The notes under the pieces: generated by a model
Databases searched by the model: none
What the model was told of the DNA's origin: nothing
What the model saw: the letters and a program-made list of their open reading frames with translations, nothing else
Source: Chitinimonas prasina
Lineage (GTDB): Bacteria > Pseudomonadota > Gammaproteobacteria > Burkholderiales > Chitinimonadaceae
Reading direction: 5' to 3'
DNA: 64,000 nt
NCBI RefSeq assembly: GCF_030160395.1
Contig: NZ_BSOG01000005.1
Location: forward strand, 240,620 to 304,619
Part shown: positions 26,833 to 35,359 of the stretch, piece by piece
Numbering within the stretch: position 1 is the stretch's first letter
How the letters are laid out: the number at the start of each line of letters is the position of its first letter
Program-made: the position numbers and the translations under genes

Positions 26833-27618
26833 ATGCCCACCGCCCTGATCGCCGACGACGAAATTGCCCTGGCCGAATTCCTCAAGACCGAGCTGGCCGA
26901 GCTGTGGCCCGAACTCAAGATCGTGGCCTTGGCGTACAACGGTCTAGATGCGCTGAGGCTGATAGACGAAATGGCGCCCGATATCGCCTTCCTGGATATC
27001 CGAATGCCCGGTCTGAGCGGCCTGGAGATGGCGAGTCGGTTGGTGGATGCCGACGCGGCCCCGCATATGGTGTTTGTCACGGCCTACGACCAGTACGCCG
27101 TTGACGCATTTGAGCGGGAGGCTGTGGACTACCTGCTCAAGCCCCCCAGCCGTGAGCGCCTGGGCAAGACGCTGGACAAACTCAAACGCCAGTTGGGCGA
27201 CGAAAGACATACCGGCAGCCCCATGGCCGGCCCCGATCCCGAGCTGCTGGCCAAGCTGGCAGCCCTGCTCGGCCAGCCCACCCCCAGCAGCCCGCGGCTG
27301 GAATGGATACGGGCGGCCCACGGCAACGAGACACGCCTGATCGCGGTGGATGAAGTGGTGTATTTCGAAGCGCGCGACAAATACGTCAGCGTCTTTACCG
27401 CCGATGGGGAGTCATTGATACGCACCCCGCTACGTGAACTGCTGGATGGACTGGACCCCGCCCGTTTCTGGCAGGTACACCGTGGCACCATTGTTGCAGT
27501 CAGGCATATTGCGGGGACCGTGCGTGATTTTCGCGGCCGTACCCTGGTCAAGCTCAAGACCCGAGCCGACCAACTGGTGGTCAGCCGCGCCTACCTGCAT
27601 CTGTTCAAGCAAATGTAA
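26833..27618 (+). CDS. LytTR-family response regulator
   Basis: The 261-residue regulator has an N-terminal receiver (TALIADDEIALAEFLK; phospho-Asp in IAFLDIRMPGLSG, about residue 56; Lys in YLLKPPSRE) and a C-terminal LytTR DNA-binding domain (IRAAHGNETRLIAVDEVVYF and RFWQVHRGTIVAVRHI). It is the partner of the upstream LytS-type kinase. LytTR proteins bind short direct repeats. Its targets are unknown; the next gene, on the opposite strand, is the LPMO. Confidence 0.94.
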   Translation: MPTALIADDEIALAEFLKTELAELWPELKIVALAYNGLDALRLIDEMAPDIAFLDIRMPGLSGLEMASRLVDADAAPHMVFVTAYDQYAVDAFEREAVDYLLKPPSRERLGKTLDKLKRQLGDERHTGSPMAGPDPELLAKLAALLGQPTPSSPRLEWIRAAHGNETRLIAVDEVVYFEARDKYVSVFTADGESLIRTPLRELLDGLDPARFWQVHRGTIVAVRHIAGTVRDFRGRTLVKLKTRADQLVVSRAYLHLFKQM

Positions 27619-27634
27619 GCACCGCTATGTAAGC

Positions 27635-27670
27635 AGAGCGGCCTGTTCACTTCCGTGATCAGGCCGCTCT
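27635..27670. terminator. Terminator between the LytTR gene and the LPMO gene
   Basis: AGAGCGGCCTG and CAGGCCGCTCT form a perfect 11-pair stem with a 14-base loop, followed on the plus strand by GTTGTT. It stands between two convergent genes and may serve both directions. Confidence 0.8.
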
Positions 27671-27729
27671 GTTGTTGACTGGAGGCCAAACACACAGTCG
27701 CCACGGCAGCTGCGGTTACCTCATCATGC

Positions 27730-28926
27730 TTACTTCACCAAGGTCCAGGCATCCTGCCAATGCGACCCTGCAGGCGGGCCGTAATGCGGCGGCGACTGTG
27801 TGCACCAACCCGAGTAGGGGAAAGGCTTGCACTGGTAACGCTTGCCATCACTGCCTTGCACGACGGTGCCGGCCTTGTAGTTGGCAATGCCCGCTGGATA
27901 GACGTAATCCACCGGTCCGGTACCGCCACCATCGCCCCCGGTACTGATGTCGATCTCGAAGCTGTAGTCCTGGGTAACGGTGCTGCGCTCGTAGACACGA
28001 TTTTCCATGCTGCTTTGCACCGGCGTGATATTGCCGCCGTTACCCAGCACGCCCACCTTCACATACTGCGATGCAGCGTTGACCTTCTGGGCCAGATGAT
28101 AGGGCCACTGGCTGGCGCCCGTCATGCCACTGGCCAGGGTGATGCTGTGGCTTTCCAGATCCTTGAAAGCCGGATCGAACAGGCGGAAGGTGACCTTGGT
28201 GTTTACTGCCAGATCCTGCTGTGCCCGTACCTGGCCGATTTCCTTCCAGGTGGACGGCGTGGTGGCGCCACCGAAGTTCACGTCCATGCAGGAGTAGAAA
28301 GCCTCGGTGCTGTCGGCACGTTGCCAGATGCTGTAGATCACATGGCGGCCCGACTTGCCCTGGGGCAGGGTACAGCTCATCTTGTAATGACCATTTACCA
28401 GGGTGGTATTGGTAATGTTACAAAATGGCTGGCTCTCCAGATCAGACCACTTCAGCGCCATGCCGGGGTTGTAGCCCGATTTGGTGACAAAGAACTTGAA
28501 CGACTTGGTAGCGTGCGGCGCGGTCGCCTTGTAAAGGAAATCGAACTGGCCGTTGGCATTGGGGGCGATATTGGTGGCGGGCCAGTCATCACGCGCAAGA
28601 TTGAAGCCCTTGTAGACATCCTTGCCTGCACCGCACAGCTTGCCATCGGGGATCAGGGCCTGGTGCTGATCGTTGGCATTGGCCTGGTTCACACCGTTCC
28701 AGTCATAGAAGGCCTGGGTGCCGCCGACTGACTTGGCGGCTTTGCAGGCTGCCGACCTCGGGTTTTCCGGCCCTTCCTGGAAACAGTTGTAGACCCGGTC
28801 CACCGGCACCGCCATGGCGCCGTGCGCCAGGGCCGCCTGGCTGACCAAGCTGGCGCAGAATGGTGCGGCCATTGCCGCCAGGGCGGAGCCCAGCCCGGCA
28901 CGGCTGAGTAGGGGAGTTGCCTGCAT
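27730..28926 (-). CDS. AA10 lytic polysaccharide monooxygenase with chitin-binding module
   Basis: The 398-residue secreted protein has a signal peptide ending SQAALA before HGAMAVP, so His35 becomes the amino-terminal copper ligand; the second histidine of the copper brace is in TAPHATKSF (about 138). The AA10 domain spans about 35-225 and is followed by a GbpA-like second domain (DLAVNTKVTFRLFD) and a C-terminal CBM5/12-type chitin-binding module with YKAGTVVQGSDGKRYQC and HWQDAWTLV. It should oxidatively cut crystalline chitin outside the cell. The ATG at 28926 has AGGAGG four bases upstream, and cleavage at the predicted site gives the required His terminus. Confidence 0.95.
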   Translation of the reverse strand: MQATPLLSRAGLGSALAAMAAPFCASLVSQAALAHGAMAVPVDRVYNCFQEGPENPRSAACKAAKSVGGTQAFYDWNGVNQANANDQHQALIPDGKLCGAGKDVYKGFNLARDDWPATNIAPNANGQFDFLYKATAPHATKSFKFFVTKSGYNPGMALKWSDLESQPFCNITNTTLVNGHYKMSCTLPQGKSGRHVIYSIWQRADSTEAFYSCMDVNFGGATTPSTWKEIGQVRAQQDLAVNTKVTFRLFDPAFKDLESHSITLASGMTGASQWPYHLAQKVNAASQYVKVGVLGNGGNITPVQSSMENRVYERSTVTQDYSFEIDISTGGDGGGTGPVDYVYPAGIANYKAGTVVQGSDGKRYQCKPFPYSGWCTQSPPHYGPPAGSHWQDAWTLVK

Positions 28927-29288
28927 GATGCCTCCTGATTGGTTTTTCATTGGTATCTCAAATTGACAGAAAAATGCGGCAAGTAAACTACCAGCATCCA
29001 ACTGGTGTTAATTGCCAATACCACAATAGAACCAGATAATGGGCGCATTCAAAGCCTGCCGATAACCGGCAACAACCCTAGCGCATTCTGCTTACCCAGA
29101 TACGTGTTCAAAGTGGCCTTGCAGGCCGCAATATGACATAAGCATAATCGCTATTCAAGCATGGCGCTCGAAGTGCCCGCCGCATCGTTGCTCTCCATGA
29201 GCAGTTACAGCGCCGGAGCAGACATGGCATTTCCCCTCCCGCGCCGAAGCAGGCATCATCCTGCTGGCCATGCCATCTACATAAACTC
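28927..29288. other. Intergenic region shared by LPMO and glrK promoters
   Basis: This 362-base AT-richer gap has no gene. It must hold the LPMO promoter (minus) and the glrK promoter (plus). An inverted repeat ACCAG-N7-CTGGT lies at 28990-29006, about 65 bases before the LPMO start, and could be an operator. A plus-strand TTGACA at 28964 with TAAACT about 15 bases later is a possible sigma-70 element, although its spacing is short. Confidence 0.4.
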
Positions 29289-30710
29289 ATGCTTGCTCGC
29301 CTACGCCCCTCTTTTCGCCAACTACTGCTGCTGGCCTTCCTGCTCTTGGCTGGCTTGCTCGGGGCCGCCTCCCTGAGCGCGCTGCTCACACTGGAATCCC
29401 TGGTTAAGCAAAGCCGGGGGGGAGCTGCGCACGCCGTGCAACTGAGTGCCGACGCGCAGCTGCTGGCAGAACGCAGCGTCACCATGGAACGGGCAGCACG
29501 GCAATTCCTGGTGCTGGACGACCCCAATATCCGCCAGCGATATGACGAAGCCCTGCGCGACAGCCTGGCCGCGCTACAGCGGCTGGAAACCGGGCTGGCA
29601 GACCAGGAAGTAGCAAACCGCTGGCGCCAGCAGCAGGCCCGCATTGCCGAACATCTGGCCAAGCCGACCAAGCCCACCCGCCGGCATGAGGCCCTGCTAT
29701 CTACCGAATTCAAGGCACTGGCCCAACTCAACAGCCAACTGGCAAGCGCTGTGCGAAATGACCTCGAACACCGCAATGCCGATCTGCTCAGCGGCTTGGA
29801 AGAAGGCCGGCTACAGCTCAGCGGGCAATTGCTGGCCGCCCTGCTGCTGGCCATCTTGCTGGCCCTGACATTCGGCCTATGGCTGGCGCGGCCCTTGCGC
29901 CAACTGGAAGGCGCCATACTGAGCCTGGGTGAAAATCAACTGGAACGCGCCATCGATATCCGTGGCCCAGCCGACCTACGCCGGCTGGGACAAAGACTGG
30001 ACTGGCTGCGCTTGCGGCTGGCAGAGCTGGACGCTGACAAAACACGCTTCCTGCGCCATATCTCGCACGAACTGAAGACCCCTCTGGCGGCCCTGCGTGA
30101 AGGCGTGGCGCTACTGGAGGACGAAATCGCCGGACCCTTGACAGAGCAGCAGCGCGAGGTATCCGGCATCCTGGCGCAGAATGTGGTGGCCCTGCAGCAG
30201 CAGATAGAAGACCTGCTGCGTTTTCACGCCGCTGCGTTCGAGGCCCGCCAGCTCAACCTGGCGCCTTGCGATTTGCGGGCCTTGCTGGAGAAGGTGGTGG
30301 ATACCCAGCGCCTGCAATGGCAAGCTCGCCAGCTCAAACCCGAGATAGACGGCCCCACGCTGAGAGCAAGGGTAGACGCCGACAAGCTGGCCATCGCCCT
30401 CGGCAACCTGCTTTCCAACGCCATACGGTTCAGCCCCCAGGGCGGCAGCATCAGGCTGGCGCTCCGGCGCAACGGCAAGCACATACAGATCGATATCAGC
30501 GACCAGGGCCCCGGTATTGCCGAGCAGGATCGCCCCCGCATCTTTGAGCCCTTCTACCAGGGCCAGCACCAGCCGCCGGCTGCACGTCACGGCAGCGGCA
30601 TAGGCCTTTCCATCGTCCAGGAATACCTGCAAGCCCACGGCGGTCAGGTGTTGCTGCTGCCGCATGAACCAGGCACCTGTTTCAGAATCGAACTACCCGA
30701 TGAAAACTAA
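29289..30710 (+). CDS. glrK: Sensor histidine kinase, GlrK/QseE family
   Basis: The 473-residue kinase has a membrane helix (about 10-30), a helical periplasmic four-helix-bundle-like sensor, a second helix (about 178-195), HAMP, HisKA (FLRHISHELKTPLAALREG, about 256) and a HATPase with GNLLSNAIRFSPQGG and HGSGIGLSIVQEY. Architecture and the following genes match the enterobacterial glrK-qseG-glrR locus, so it should phosphorylate the downstream sigma-54 activator. In enterobacteria the system responds to envelope stress; the signal here is unknown. Confidence 0.9.
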   Translation: MLARLRPSFRQLLLLAFLLLAGLLGAASLSALLTLESLVKQSRGGAAHAVQLSADAQLLAERSVTMERAARQFLVLDDPNIRQRYDEALRDSLAALQRLETGLADQEVANRWRQQQARIAEHLAKPTKPTRRHEALLSTEFKALAQLNSQLASAVRNDLEHRNADLLSGLEEGRLQLSGQLLAALLLAILLALTFGLWLARPLRQLEGAILSLGENQLERAIDIRGPADLRRLGQRLDWLRLRLAELDADKTRFLRHISHELKTPLAALREGVALLEDEIAGPLTEQQREVSGILAQNVVALQQQIEDLLRFHAAAFEARQLNLAPCDLRALLEKVVDTQRLQWQARQLKPEIDGPTLRARVDADKLAIALGNLLSNAIRFSPQGGSIRLALRRNGKHIQIDISDQGPGIAEQDRPRIFEPFYQGQHQPPAARHGSGIGLSIVQEYLQAHGGQVLLLPHEPGTCFRIELPDEN

Positions 30711-31221
30711 ACATTTTTGCTCACTCCTAAGTTGCCTTGCCCTGGCTGCCTGTGCCCTGCCGGTCAAGGAAGTACGCATACCCGTGCGCGAACTCGATCC
30801 CGCCAGCCAGGCCGTACGCCTGGCAGTGGGTTATCACGACAACCTGCGGCAGTACAACACCGCTGAACTGGCCAAGGAAGCAGCCCGCTTGGGCGTGGCG
30901 CCCGCCAGCCCGGCCACCAGCATGGAGCTGGCACTGCTGCTGCTGCACAACCGCAACGGCAATGATGCCGCCCGTGCCACCACGCTGCTGGAGGCGCTGC
31001 TGCGCGACAGTCGTGCCGAGGCGCAGGCGCTGCAGCCCCTGGCCAGATTGTTGCTAAGCCAGTTGAGCGAACAGCGCAAGCAGGAGGAACAATTGGACAA
31101 GCAACTGCAATTGCAGCGCGAGCAACAGAAGAAACTCGATCAATTGAACGAGAAACTGGAAGCCCTCAAGGCCATCGAGCGCAGCCTGACGCCCGCACCA
31201 CGCCAAGGAGCCCGGCCATGA
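30700..31221 (+). CDS. qseG: QseG-like outer-membrane lipoprotein
   Basis: The product is 173 residues from the ATG at 30700, overlapping the glrK end by 11 bases. A lipoprotein signal with LALAAC (Cys18) is followed by an all-helical region with coiled-coil character (QLDKQLQLQREQQKKLDQL). In enterobacteria QseG sits in the outer membrane and activates GlrK. Sequence similarity to QseG is weak by eye, so the name rests mainly on position between glrK and glrR and on the lipobox. It overlaps glrR by four bases. Confidence 0.78.
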   Translation: MKTKHFCSLLSCLALAACALPVKEVRIPVRELDPASQAVRLAVGYHDNLRQYNTAELAKEAARLGVAPASPATSMELALLLLHNRNGNDAARATTLLEALLRDSRAEAQALQPLARLLLSQLSEQRKQEEQLDKQLQLQREQQKKLDQLNEKLEALKAIERSLTPAPRQGARP

Positions 31222-32576
31222 ACGCCCATATCCTGCTGGTGGATGACGATACCGACCTGCTCAAGCTGCTATCGATGCGCCTGACTGCCGCGGGCTACCG
31301 CGTGACCACCGCGACCACCGCCGAAGGCGCACTGACCCGCCTGGCAGTGGAACTGCCACAGCTGGTGCTGAGCGACGTACGCCTGCCTGACCGGGACGGC
31401 TTGAGCCTGTTTGGCGATATCCATGCCCGCCACCCTACCCTGCCGGTCATCCTGTTGACCGCCCACGGCACCATCCCGGATGCGGTGGCCGCCACCGAGC
31501 GTGGCGTATTCGGCTATCTGACCAAGCCGTTTGACGGCAAGCTCTTGCTGGCCAAGATCGCCCAGGCATTGAGCATCGCCACGCCAGGCGGCCAGGCTGG
31601 CCAGAACGACGACGAGTGGCGCGCCCCCATTGTCAGCCGCTCCAGCCTGATGGCCGAGTTGCTGGCCGAAGCCAGGCTGGTGGCCGGCACCGATGCCAGC
31701 GTATTGATACGGGGCGACAGCGGTAGCGGCAAGGAGCTGCTGGCCCAGGCCATACACCGCGCCAGCCCTCGCGCCCAAAAACCCTTTGTGGCGGTGAATT
31801 GTGGCGCCATACCCGAGCAATTGCTGGAATCCGAATTGTTCGGCCACATAAAGGGGGCCTTTACCGGGGCGGTGAGCAACCATCGCGGCCTGTTCCAGGC
31901 GGCCGACGGTGGCACCTTGTTCCTGGACGAAATCGGCGACATGCCGCTGCCCCTGCAGGTCAAGCTGCTGCGGGTGCTGCAGGAGCGCTCGGTGCGGCCT
32001 GTCGGCGCCAGCCAGCCGGTGCCCATAGACGTGCGCGTATTGTCTGCCACCCACCGCGATCTGGAAGCCGCCATGGCGTCCGGACAGTTCCGCGAGGACC
32101 TCTACTACCGGCTCAACGTCGTCAGCCTGCAGCTACCCAATCTGGCCGAACGGCGCGAGGACATACCGCTACTGGCCAACTACTTCCTGACCCGCCTGGC
32201 CGACAAGTACCAGAAGCAGCTCAACAGCTTCGCCCCAGAAGCTCTGGAAGCCCTGGCTACCGCCCCCTGGCCGGGCAATGTGCGACAACTCTACAACGTG
32301 GTGGAACAGGTTTGTGCCCTGGCCACCGCCCCACTGATACCCCTCTCGCTGGTACAGCGTGCCTTGCGCGCGGCAGCGGTGGAAGTCCTGAGCTACGCCG
32401 AGGCCCGCCAGCGATTCGAACTGGATTACCTGGTCAAGCTGCTCAAGCTCACCGATGGCAACGTGGCTGATGCGGCACGCCTGGCCGATCGCAACCGGAC
32501 GGAGTTCTATCGCCTGCTGCAGAAGCATGATCTGAGCCCTGGCATGTTCCGCAGCACACCCGGCGTCGCCGATTAG
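31218..32576 (+). CDS. glrR: Sigma-54-dependent response regulator GlrR/QseF type
   Basis: The 452-residue activator has a receiver ([14 protein letters not shown]; Asp in [19 protein letters not shown]), an AAA+ sigma-54 interaction domain with Walker [11 protein letters not shown], the GAFTGA loop in [10 protein letters not shown], and [16 protein letters not shown], and a C-terminal Fis-type HTH ([20 protein letters not shown]). It is coupled to qseG by overlap. In E. coli GlrR activates sigma-54 promoters such as glmY from TGTC-N10-GACA sites; two similar sites and a sigma-54 promoter lie directly downstream here. Confidence 0.93.
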   Translation: MNAHILLVDDDTDLLKLLSMRLTAAGYRVTTATTAEGALTRLAVELPQLVLSDVRLPDRDGLSLFGDIHARHPTLPVILLTAHGTIPDAVAATERGVFGYLTKPFDGKLLLAKIAQALSIATPGGQAGQNDDEWRAPIVSRSSLMAELLAEARLVAGTDASVLIRGDSGSGKELLAQAIHRASPRAQKPFVAVNCGAIPEQLLESELFGHIKGAFTGAVSNHRGLFQAADGGTLFLDEIGDMPLPLQVKLLRVLQERSVRPVGASQPVPIDVRVLSATHRDLEAAMASGQFREDLYYRLNVVSLQLPNLAERREDIPLLANYFLTRLADKYQKQLNSFAPEALEALATAPWPGNVRQLYNVVEQVCALATAPLIPLSLVQRALRAAAVEVLSYAEARQRFELDYLVKLLKLTDGNVADAARLADRNRTEFYRLLQKHDLSPGMFRSTPGVAD

Positions 32577-32581
32577 CGACA
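32564..32581. promoter_or_regulatory. Putative GlrR binding site 1
   Basis: CGTC-N10-GACA, within the palindrome GTCGC-N6-GCGAC. It overlaps the last codons of glrR and differs from the enterobacterial GlrR consensus only at the first base. It lies about 160 bases before the sigma-54 promoter, a normal enhancer distance. Confidence 0.7.
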
Positions 32582-32629
32582 TACCAGGTGCCCGTATTTT
32601 CAGGTACTTGAGTTATCACCACCAGGAAG

Positions 32630-32647
32630 CGTCGCCTATCAGCGACA
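32630..32647. promoter_or_regulatory. Putative GlrR binding site 2
   Basis: A second CGTC-N10-GACA with the same GTCGCC..AT..GCGACA pattern as the first site. The two centres are 66 bases apart, about six helical turns, and this one lies about 96 bases before the -24 element. Confidence 0.72.
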
Positions 32648-32710
32648 AAAAAGGGGAGCTAGGCCAATCAGATCACCCACAGATCGGCCAGCCAAACCTA
32701 AATGCAAGCG

Positions 32711-32723
32711 CAAGCAATTGAAA
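32711..32723 (-). promoter_or_regulatory. Possible IHF site
   Basis: On the minus strand TTTCAATTGCTTG matches the IHF consensus WATCAA-N4-TTR except at one position. It sits between the activator sites and the sigma-54 promoter, where DNA bending would help. Confidence 0.35.
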
Positions 32724-32742
32724 TGTAAGAAAAAATAAAACC

Positions 32743-32757
32743 TGGCACGGCCATTGC
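32743..32757 (+). promoter_or_regulatory. Sigma-54 promoter of the BON gene
   Basis: TGGCAC-N5-TTGC with the invariant GG (32744-32745) and GC (32756-32757) twelve bases apart matches the -24/-12 consensus without mismatch. It lies about 70 bases before the BON gene ATG and downstream of the two activator palindromes. Confidence 0.88.
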
Positions 32758-32820
32758 AATAGTGGACTACGTAACGCCAAGTCAGCGTTGCCTTTCCCAA
32801 CACCTCGAAAGGATTCCACC

Positions 32821-33168
32821 ATGCAAAACCGTCATCTGCTGCCAGGCCTGCTTGCCGCCATGCTGATCGCTGGCCCCGCTATCGCTGCCGATGTAGCTGC
32901 AGCACCAGCCCCCCAAGGTGGCCCCGCCGCTGAAGCCGGTCAATACGTGGACGATGCCACCATTACCACCAAGGTGAAGGCCGCCATCATGGGCGAAAAG
33001 AGCCTGTCTGCCCTGGACGTCAAGGTCACCACAACAGAGGGCGTTGTCACCCTGACCGGCACCGTCGACAAGGTTGAAGCCGCCGACAAGGCCATGCAGG
33101 TCGCCTCAGCCATCACCGGTGTGAAGCGCGTCGACAGCAAGCTGCAACTGAAGTCGGCCACCAACTGA
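32821..33168 (+). CDS. Periplasmic BON-domain protein
   Basis: The 115-residue protein has a signal peptide (LLAAMLIAGPAIA before ADVAAAPAP), a short Ala/Pro/Gly linker and one BON domain (DATITTKVKAAIMGEKSLSALDVKVTTTEGVVTLTGTV). BON proteins such as OsmY act in the periplasm and associate with membranes or envelope proteins. The ATG at 32821 has AAAGGA seven bases upstream. A strong sigma-54 promoter and GlrR-like sites precede it, so it is probably an envelope-stress product of the adjacent GlrK/GlrR system. Confidence 0.92.
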   Translation: MQNRHLLPGLLAAMLIAGPAIAADVAAAPAPQGGPAAEAGQYVDDATITTKVKAAIMGEKSLSALDVKVTTTEGVVTLTGTVDKVEAADKAMQVASAITGVKRVDSKLQLKSATN

Positions 33169-33338
33169 TTGATGTAGTACATGGCGCAAGCCATGGGTAG
33201 TAACGAGTTCAACTGAACTCCTTTGCGCGCAGTACGCCGGGTCTGGGGCGACCCAGCCCGGCACCTCTCCCTGGAGATCGTGAGCGCCCGTCTCTCGGTC
33301 TGCATTCCGGGCCGGCCTGACCGCCGGCCCATTTTTTT
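33169..33338 (+). ncRNA. Candidate 3'-UTR-derived structured RNA
   Basis: After the BON stop the sequence folds into three separate hairpins before the terminator: CATGGC/GCCATG closed by GCAA (33180-33195), GAGTTCA/TGAACTC (33205-33220), and an 11-pair stem (33236-33262, one bulged T) closed by GCGA. Two of the loops are GNRA tetraloops. This is more structure than an ordinary 3' tail needs. It could be a processed small RNA or a stabilising 3' UTR; no homology to GlmY or GlmZ was detected by eye. Confidence 0.35.
33309..33338 (+). terminator. Rho-independent terminator of the BON transcript
   Basis: GGGCCGGC and GCCGGCCC form an eight-pair stem with a six-base loop, followed by A and seven T residues. 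It lies at the end of the BON transcript and just before the convergent MASE1 kinase stop. Confidence 0.9.
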
Positions 33339-33346
33339 ATCCTGAC

Positions 33347-35359
33347 CTATCCCACACCCTGTCTCGGCAGCCGCAGTGTAAACACGGTGCCGCTCTCTGC
33401 ATCGCTGGTGCAGGTAATCTCTCCTTGCATGGCATGCGCAATCGCCTGGCTGATGGACAGGCCCAGGCCCGTGCCATAATGCTGGCGGCCATCGCGGCGA
33501 TCTCCCTGGTAGAAGGGTTGAAACAGGTGCTCCTGCATCTCCACCGAGATAAGCTCACCGCCGTTGCGTACCCGCCAGTAAACATCGCTCGCGTCTTCAT
33601 ACAGCGCAACGCTAACCACCCCGTGCTGCAGTGAGAACTTGGCTGCATTGGACAGCAGATTGGTCATGATCTGCATCACGCGACCAGCATCTGCCAGCGC
33701 CAACAGTGAGGCACTGCCACTCTCCACCTCAAAACGGACATCAAACCCCGCTGCATAAGGCTGCAACTCACGTACCATCGCCAATGTCAGCGCACACATA
33801 TCCACGCTGGTCGATTGCACCTCCAGCTTGCCCAGCCTGATCTTCTCGTATTCCAGAATGGTTTGAATCAGCTGCGTCAATCGACTGCTGTTGAGGCGGG
33901 CAATTTCCAGCAGCTCGGCCGCCTTCGCCGGTAATGCATTCGCCTGGGTATAGGCCAGCATCTCGAGCGCACCATGTAAGGCAGTCAGCGGCGTACGCAA
34001 CTCATGGCTGGTGGCAGAAACAAAGTGGCTCTTGAGCGCATCCAGCTCTCGCTGCGCCGTAATATCCTGCACCACGCCCCACAAGCGATAGACGCCATCC
34101 GCGCTCCAACGCCCCCGGCCTATATGCCGCAGCTGCACCCTGCGCCCCCCCTGCCCCAGGTAGGTCAGTTCGATATCCCACGGCCGCTGCTGGGCACGTG
34201 CTGCCAACAACGCCTGATGCAACAGCACCGCACTCTCAGGCTCAAACCGTGGTAGCAACTGCTCCCAGCCTGTTGGTGCATTTCCCGCCTGATCAAGCAA
34301 GGTAAACAGCGCCTTGGACCATTGGTACTGTCCATCGCCGCTCTCCTCCCAAGCACCCAGCAATGCCAGCCGGCTTGCTTCGTCGAGCAATTGCTGGTGC
34401 TGTTCAAGCCGCAGGTTCGACGCGTGTGCCGCCGACTCAGCCTTGACCAGCGCCATTTGCCGAAGGCTGTTCTGACGAGTCGCCGATGCCAGTATCAAGG
34501 GCACAATAAAGGTGAGTGCCAAGGTGGCATAGACCAGCAGCAGCTGCCATTCTGCGGTCATCGGTGGCAAGGGCATCACGCCTAGCCCCATCAATAACGA
34601 CTGGGTGATCGCGCAGACTGCCACCACAAACGCCATGCTGCCAAATGGCAGATAAACCGCAGCAATGACCAGGGGCGCCAGCAATGCCACCAAGGGGTAA
34701 GGCATCTTGAGCTGCACCAGCACCTGAAAACTCAGGCAGGCAAACAGCCAGGCCAGTGTCGGCCTGGAGACCACCTCCGCCCGCAAGAAAGGCGACCCGG
34801 CAAAACGCAGTTGCAGGCAAAAGGGCAGTACGGTCATCGCACCCACCAGCGAGCTGACATACCAAGTCGACCACACTTTCGCCAGTGGCCCGATATCATT
34901 GGCCAGCAGCACCAGTGCCCCAGCGCTAGCGCCGAACAGGCCCGGTACGACACCGCATGCCAGAAAGCAACATAGCAGGTTGGTAGGGTTATCTGCCCAA
35001 CTCCCGGACTGCACATGACGCTGAAACAGATAGACCGCCACGCTGATCTCCAGCAGGTTGGCAGGCGCAAAACAGAGCGCCTGCAACCCGCTGCTGCCCA
35101 TCAGCAAATTGGCCAGGGCGATGACTAGGCCAAGCGCCAGCAGACGCACTGGCCACTCGGCCCATGGCCGCTGCAACAGGCTGGCGATGGCAACTGCGTT
35201 GGCAAACCACAGGCTAGCAACGCCACCACCATGCCTCGATAGATAGAGAGACAGCCAGGCCAGCACCCCACACGCCAAACTCCAGAGCAGGATGCTGCAA
35301 GCAAGGCGCGACCTGTGCGTCAAGCTAGCCACCTGATGGCTTTCGCAATGCAATGGCAT
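33347..35359 (-). CDS. MASE1-domain sensor histidine kinase
   Basis: The 670-residue kinase begins with an eight-helix MASE1 membrane sensor (about 15-300; SLWFANAVAIASLLQRPWAEWP is a typical block), then a PAS-like region with a short coiled coil, HisKA (HFVSATSHELRTPLTALHG, about 445) and a HATPase (NLLSNAAKFSLQHGV and YGTGLGLSISQAI). No receiver is attached. Its start overlaps by 35 bases the end of a solute-binding protein gene upstream, so the two are probably co-translated and functionally paired. The output partner is unknown. Confidence 0.92.
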   Translation of the reverse strand: MPLHCESHQVASLTHRSRLACSILLWSLACGVLAWLSLYLSRHGGGVASLWFANAVAIASLLQRPWAEWPVRLLALGLVIALANLLMGSSGLQALCFAPANLLEISVAVYLFQRHVQSGSWADNPTNLLCCFLACGVVPGLFGASAGALVLLANDIGPLAKVWSTWYVSSLVGAMTVLPFCLQLRFAGSPFLRAEVVSRPTLAWLFACLSFQVLVQLKMPYPLVALLAPLVIAAVYLPFGSMAFVVAVCAITQSLLMGLGVMPLPPMTAEWQLLLVYATLALTFIVPLILASATRQNSLRQMALVKAESAAHASNLRLEQHQQLLDEASRLALLGAWEESGDGQYQWSKALFTLLDQAGNAPTGWEQLLPRFEPESAVLLHQALLAARAQQRPWDIELTYLGQGGRRVQLRHIGRGRWSADGVYRLWGVVQDITAQRELDALKSHFVSATSHELRTPLTALHGALEMLAYTQANALPAKAAELLEIARLNSSRLTQLIQTILEYEKIRLGKLEVQSTSVDMCALTLAMVRELQPYAAGFDVRFEVESGSASLLALADAGRVMQIMTNLLSNAAKFSLQHGVVSVALYEDASDVYWRVRNGGELISVEMQEHLFQPFYQGDRRDGRQHYGTGLGLSISQAIAHAMQGEITCTSDAESGTVFTLRLPRQGVG

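Noticed and set aside
30700..31221. Longer start for the QseG-like lipoprotein at 30664
   Set aside because: It would place twelve residues before the lipoprotein signal and destroy the lipobox position.
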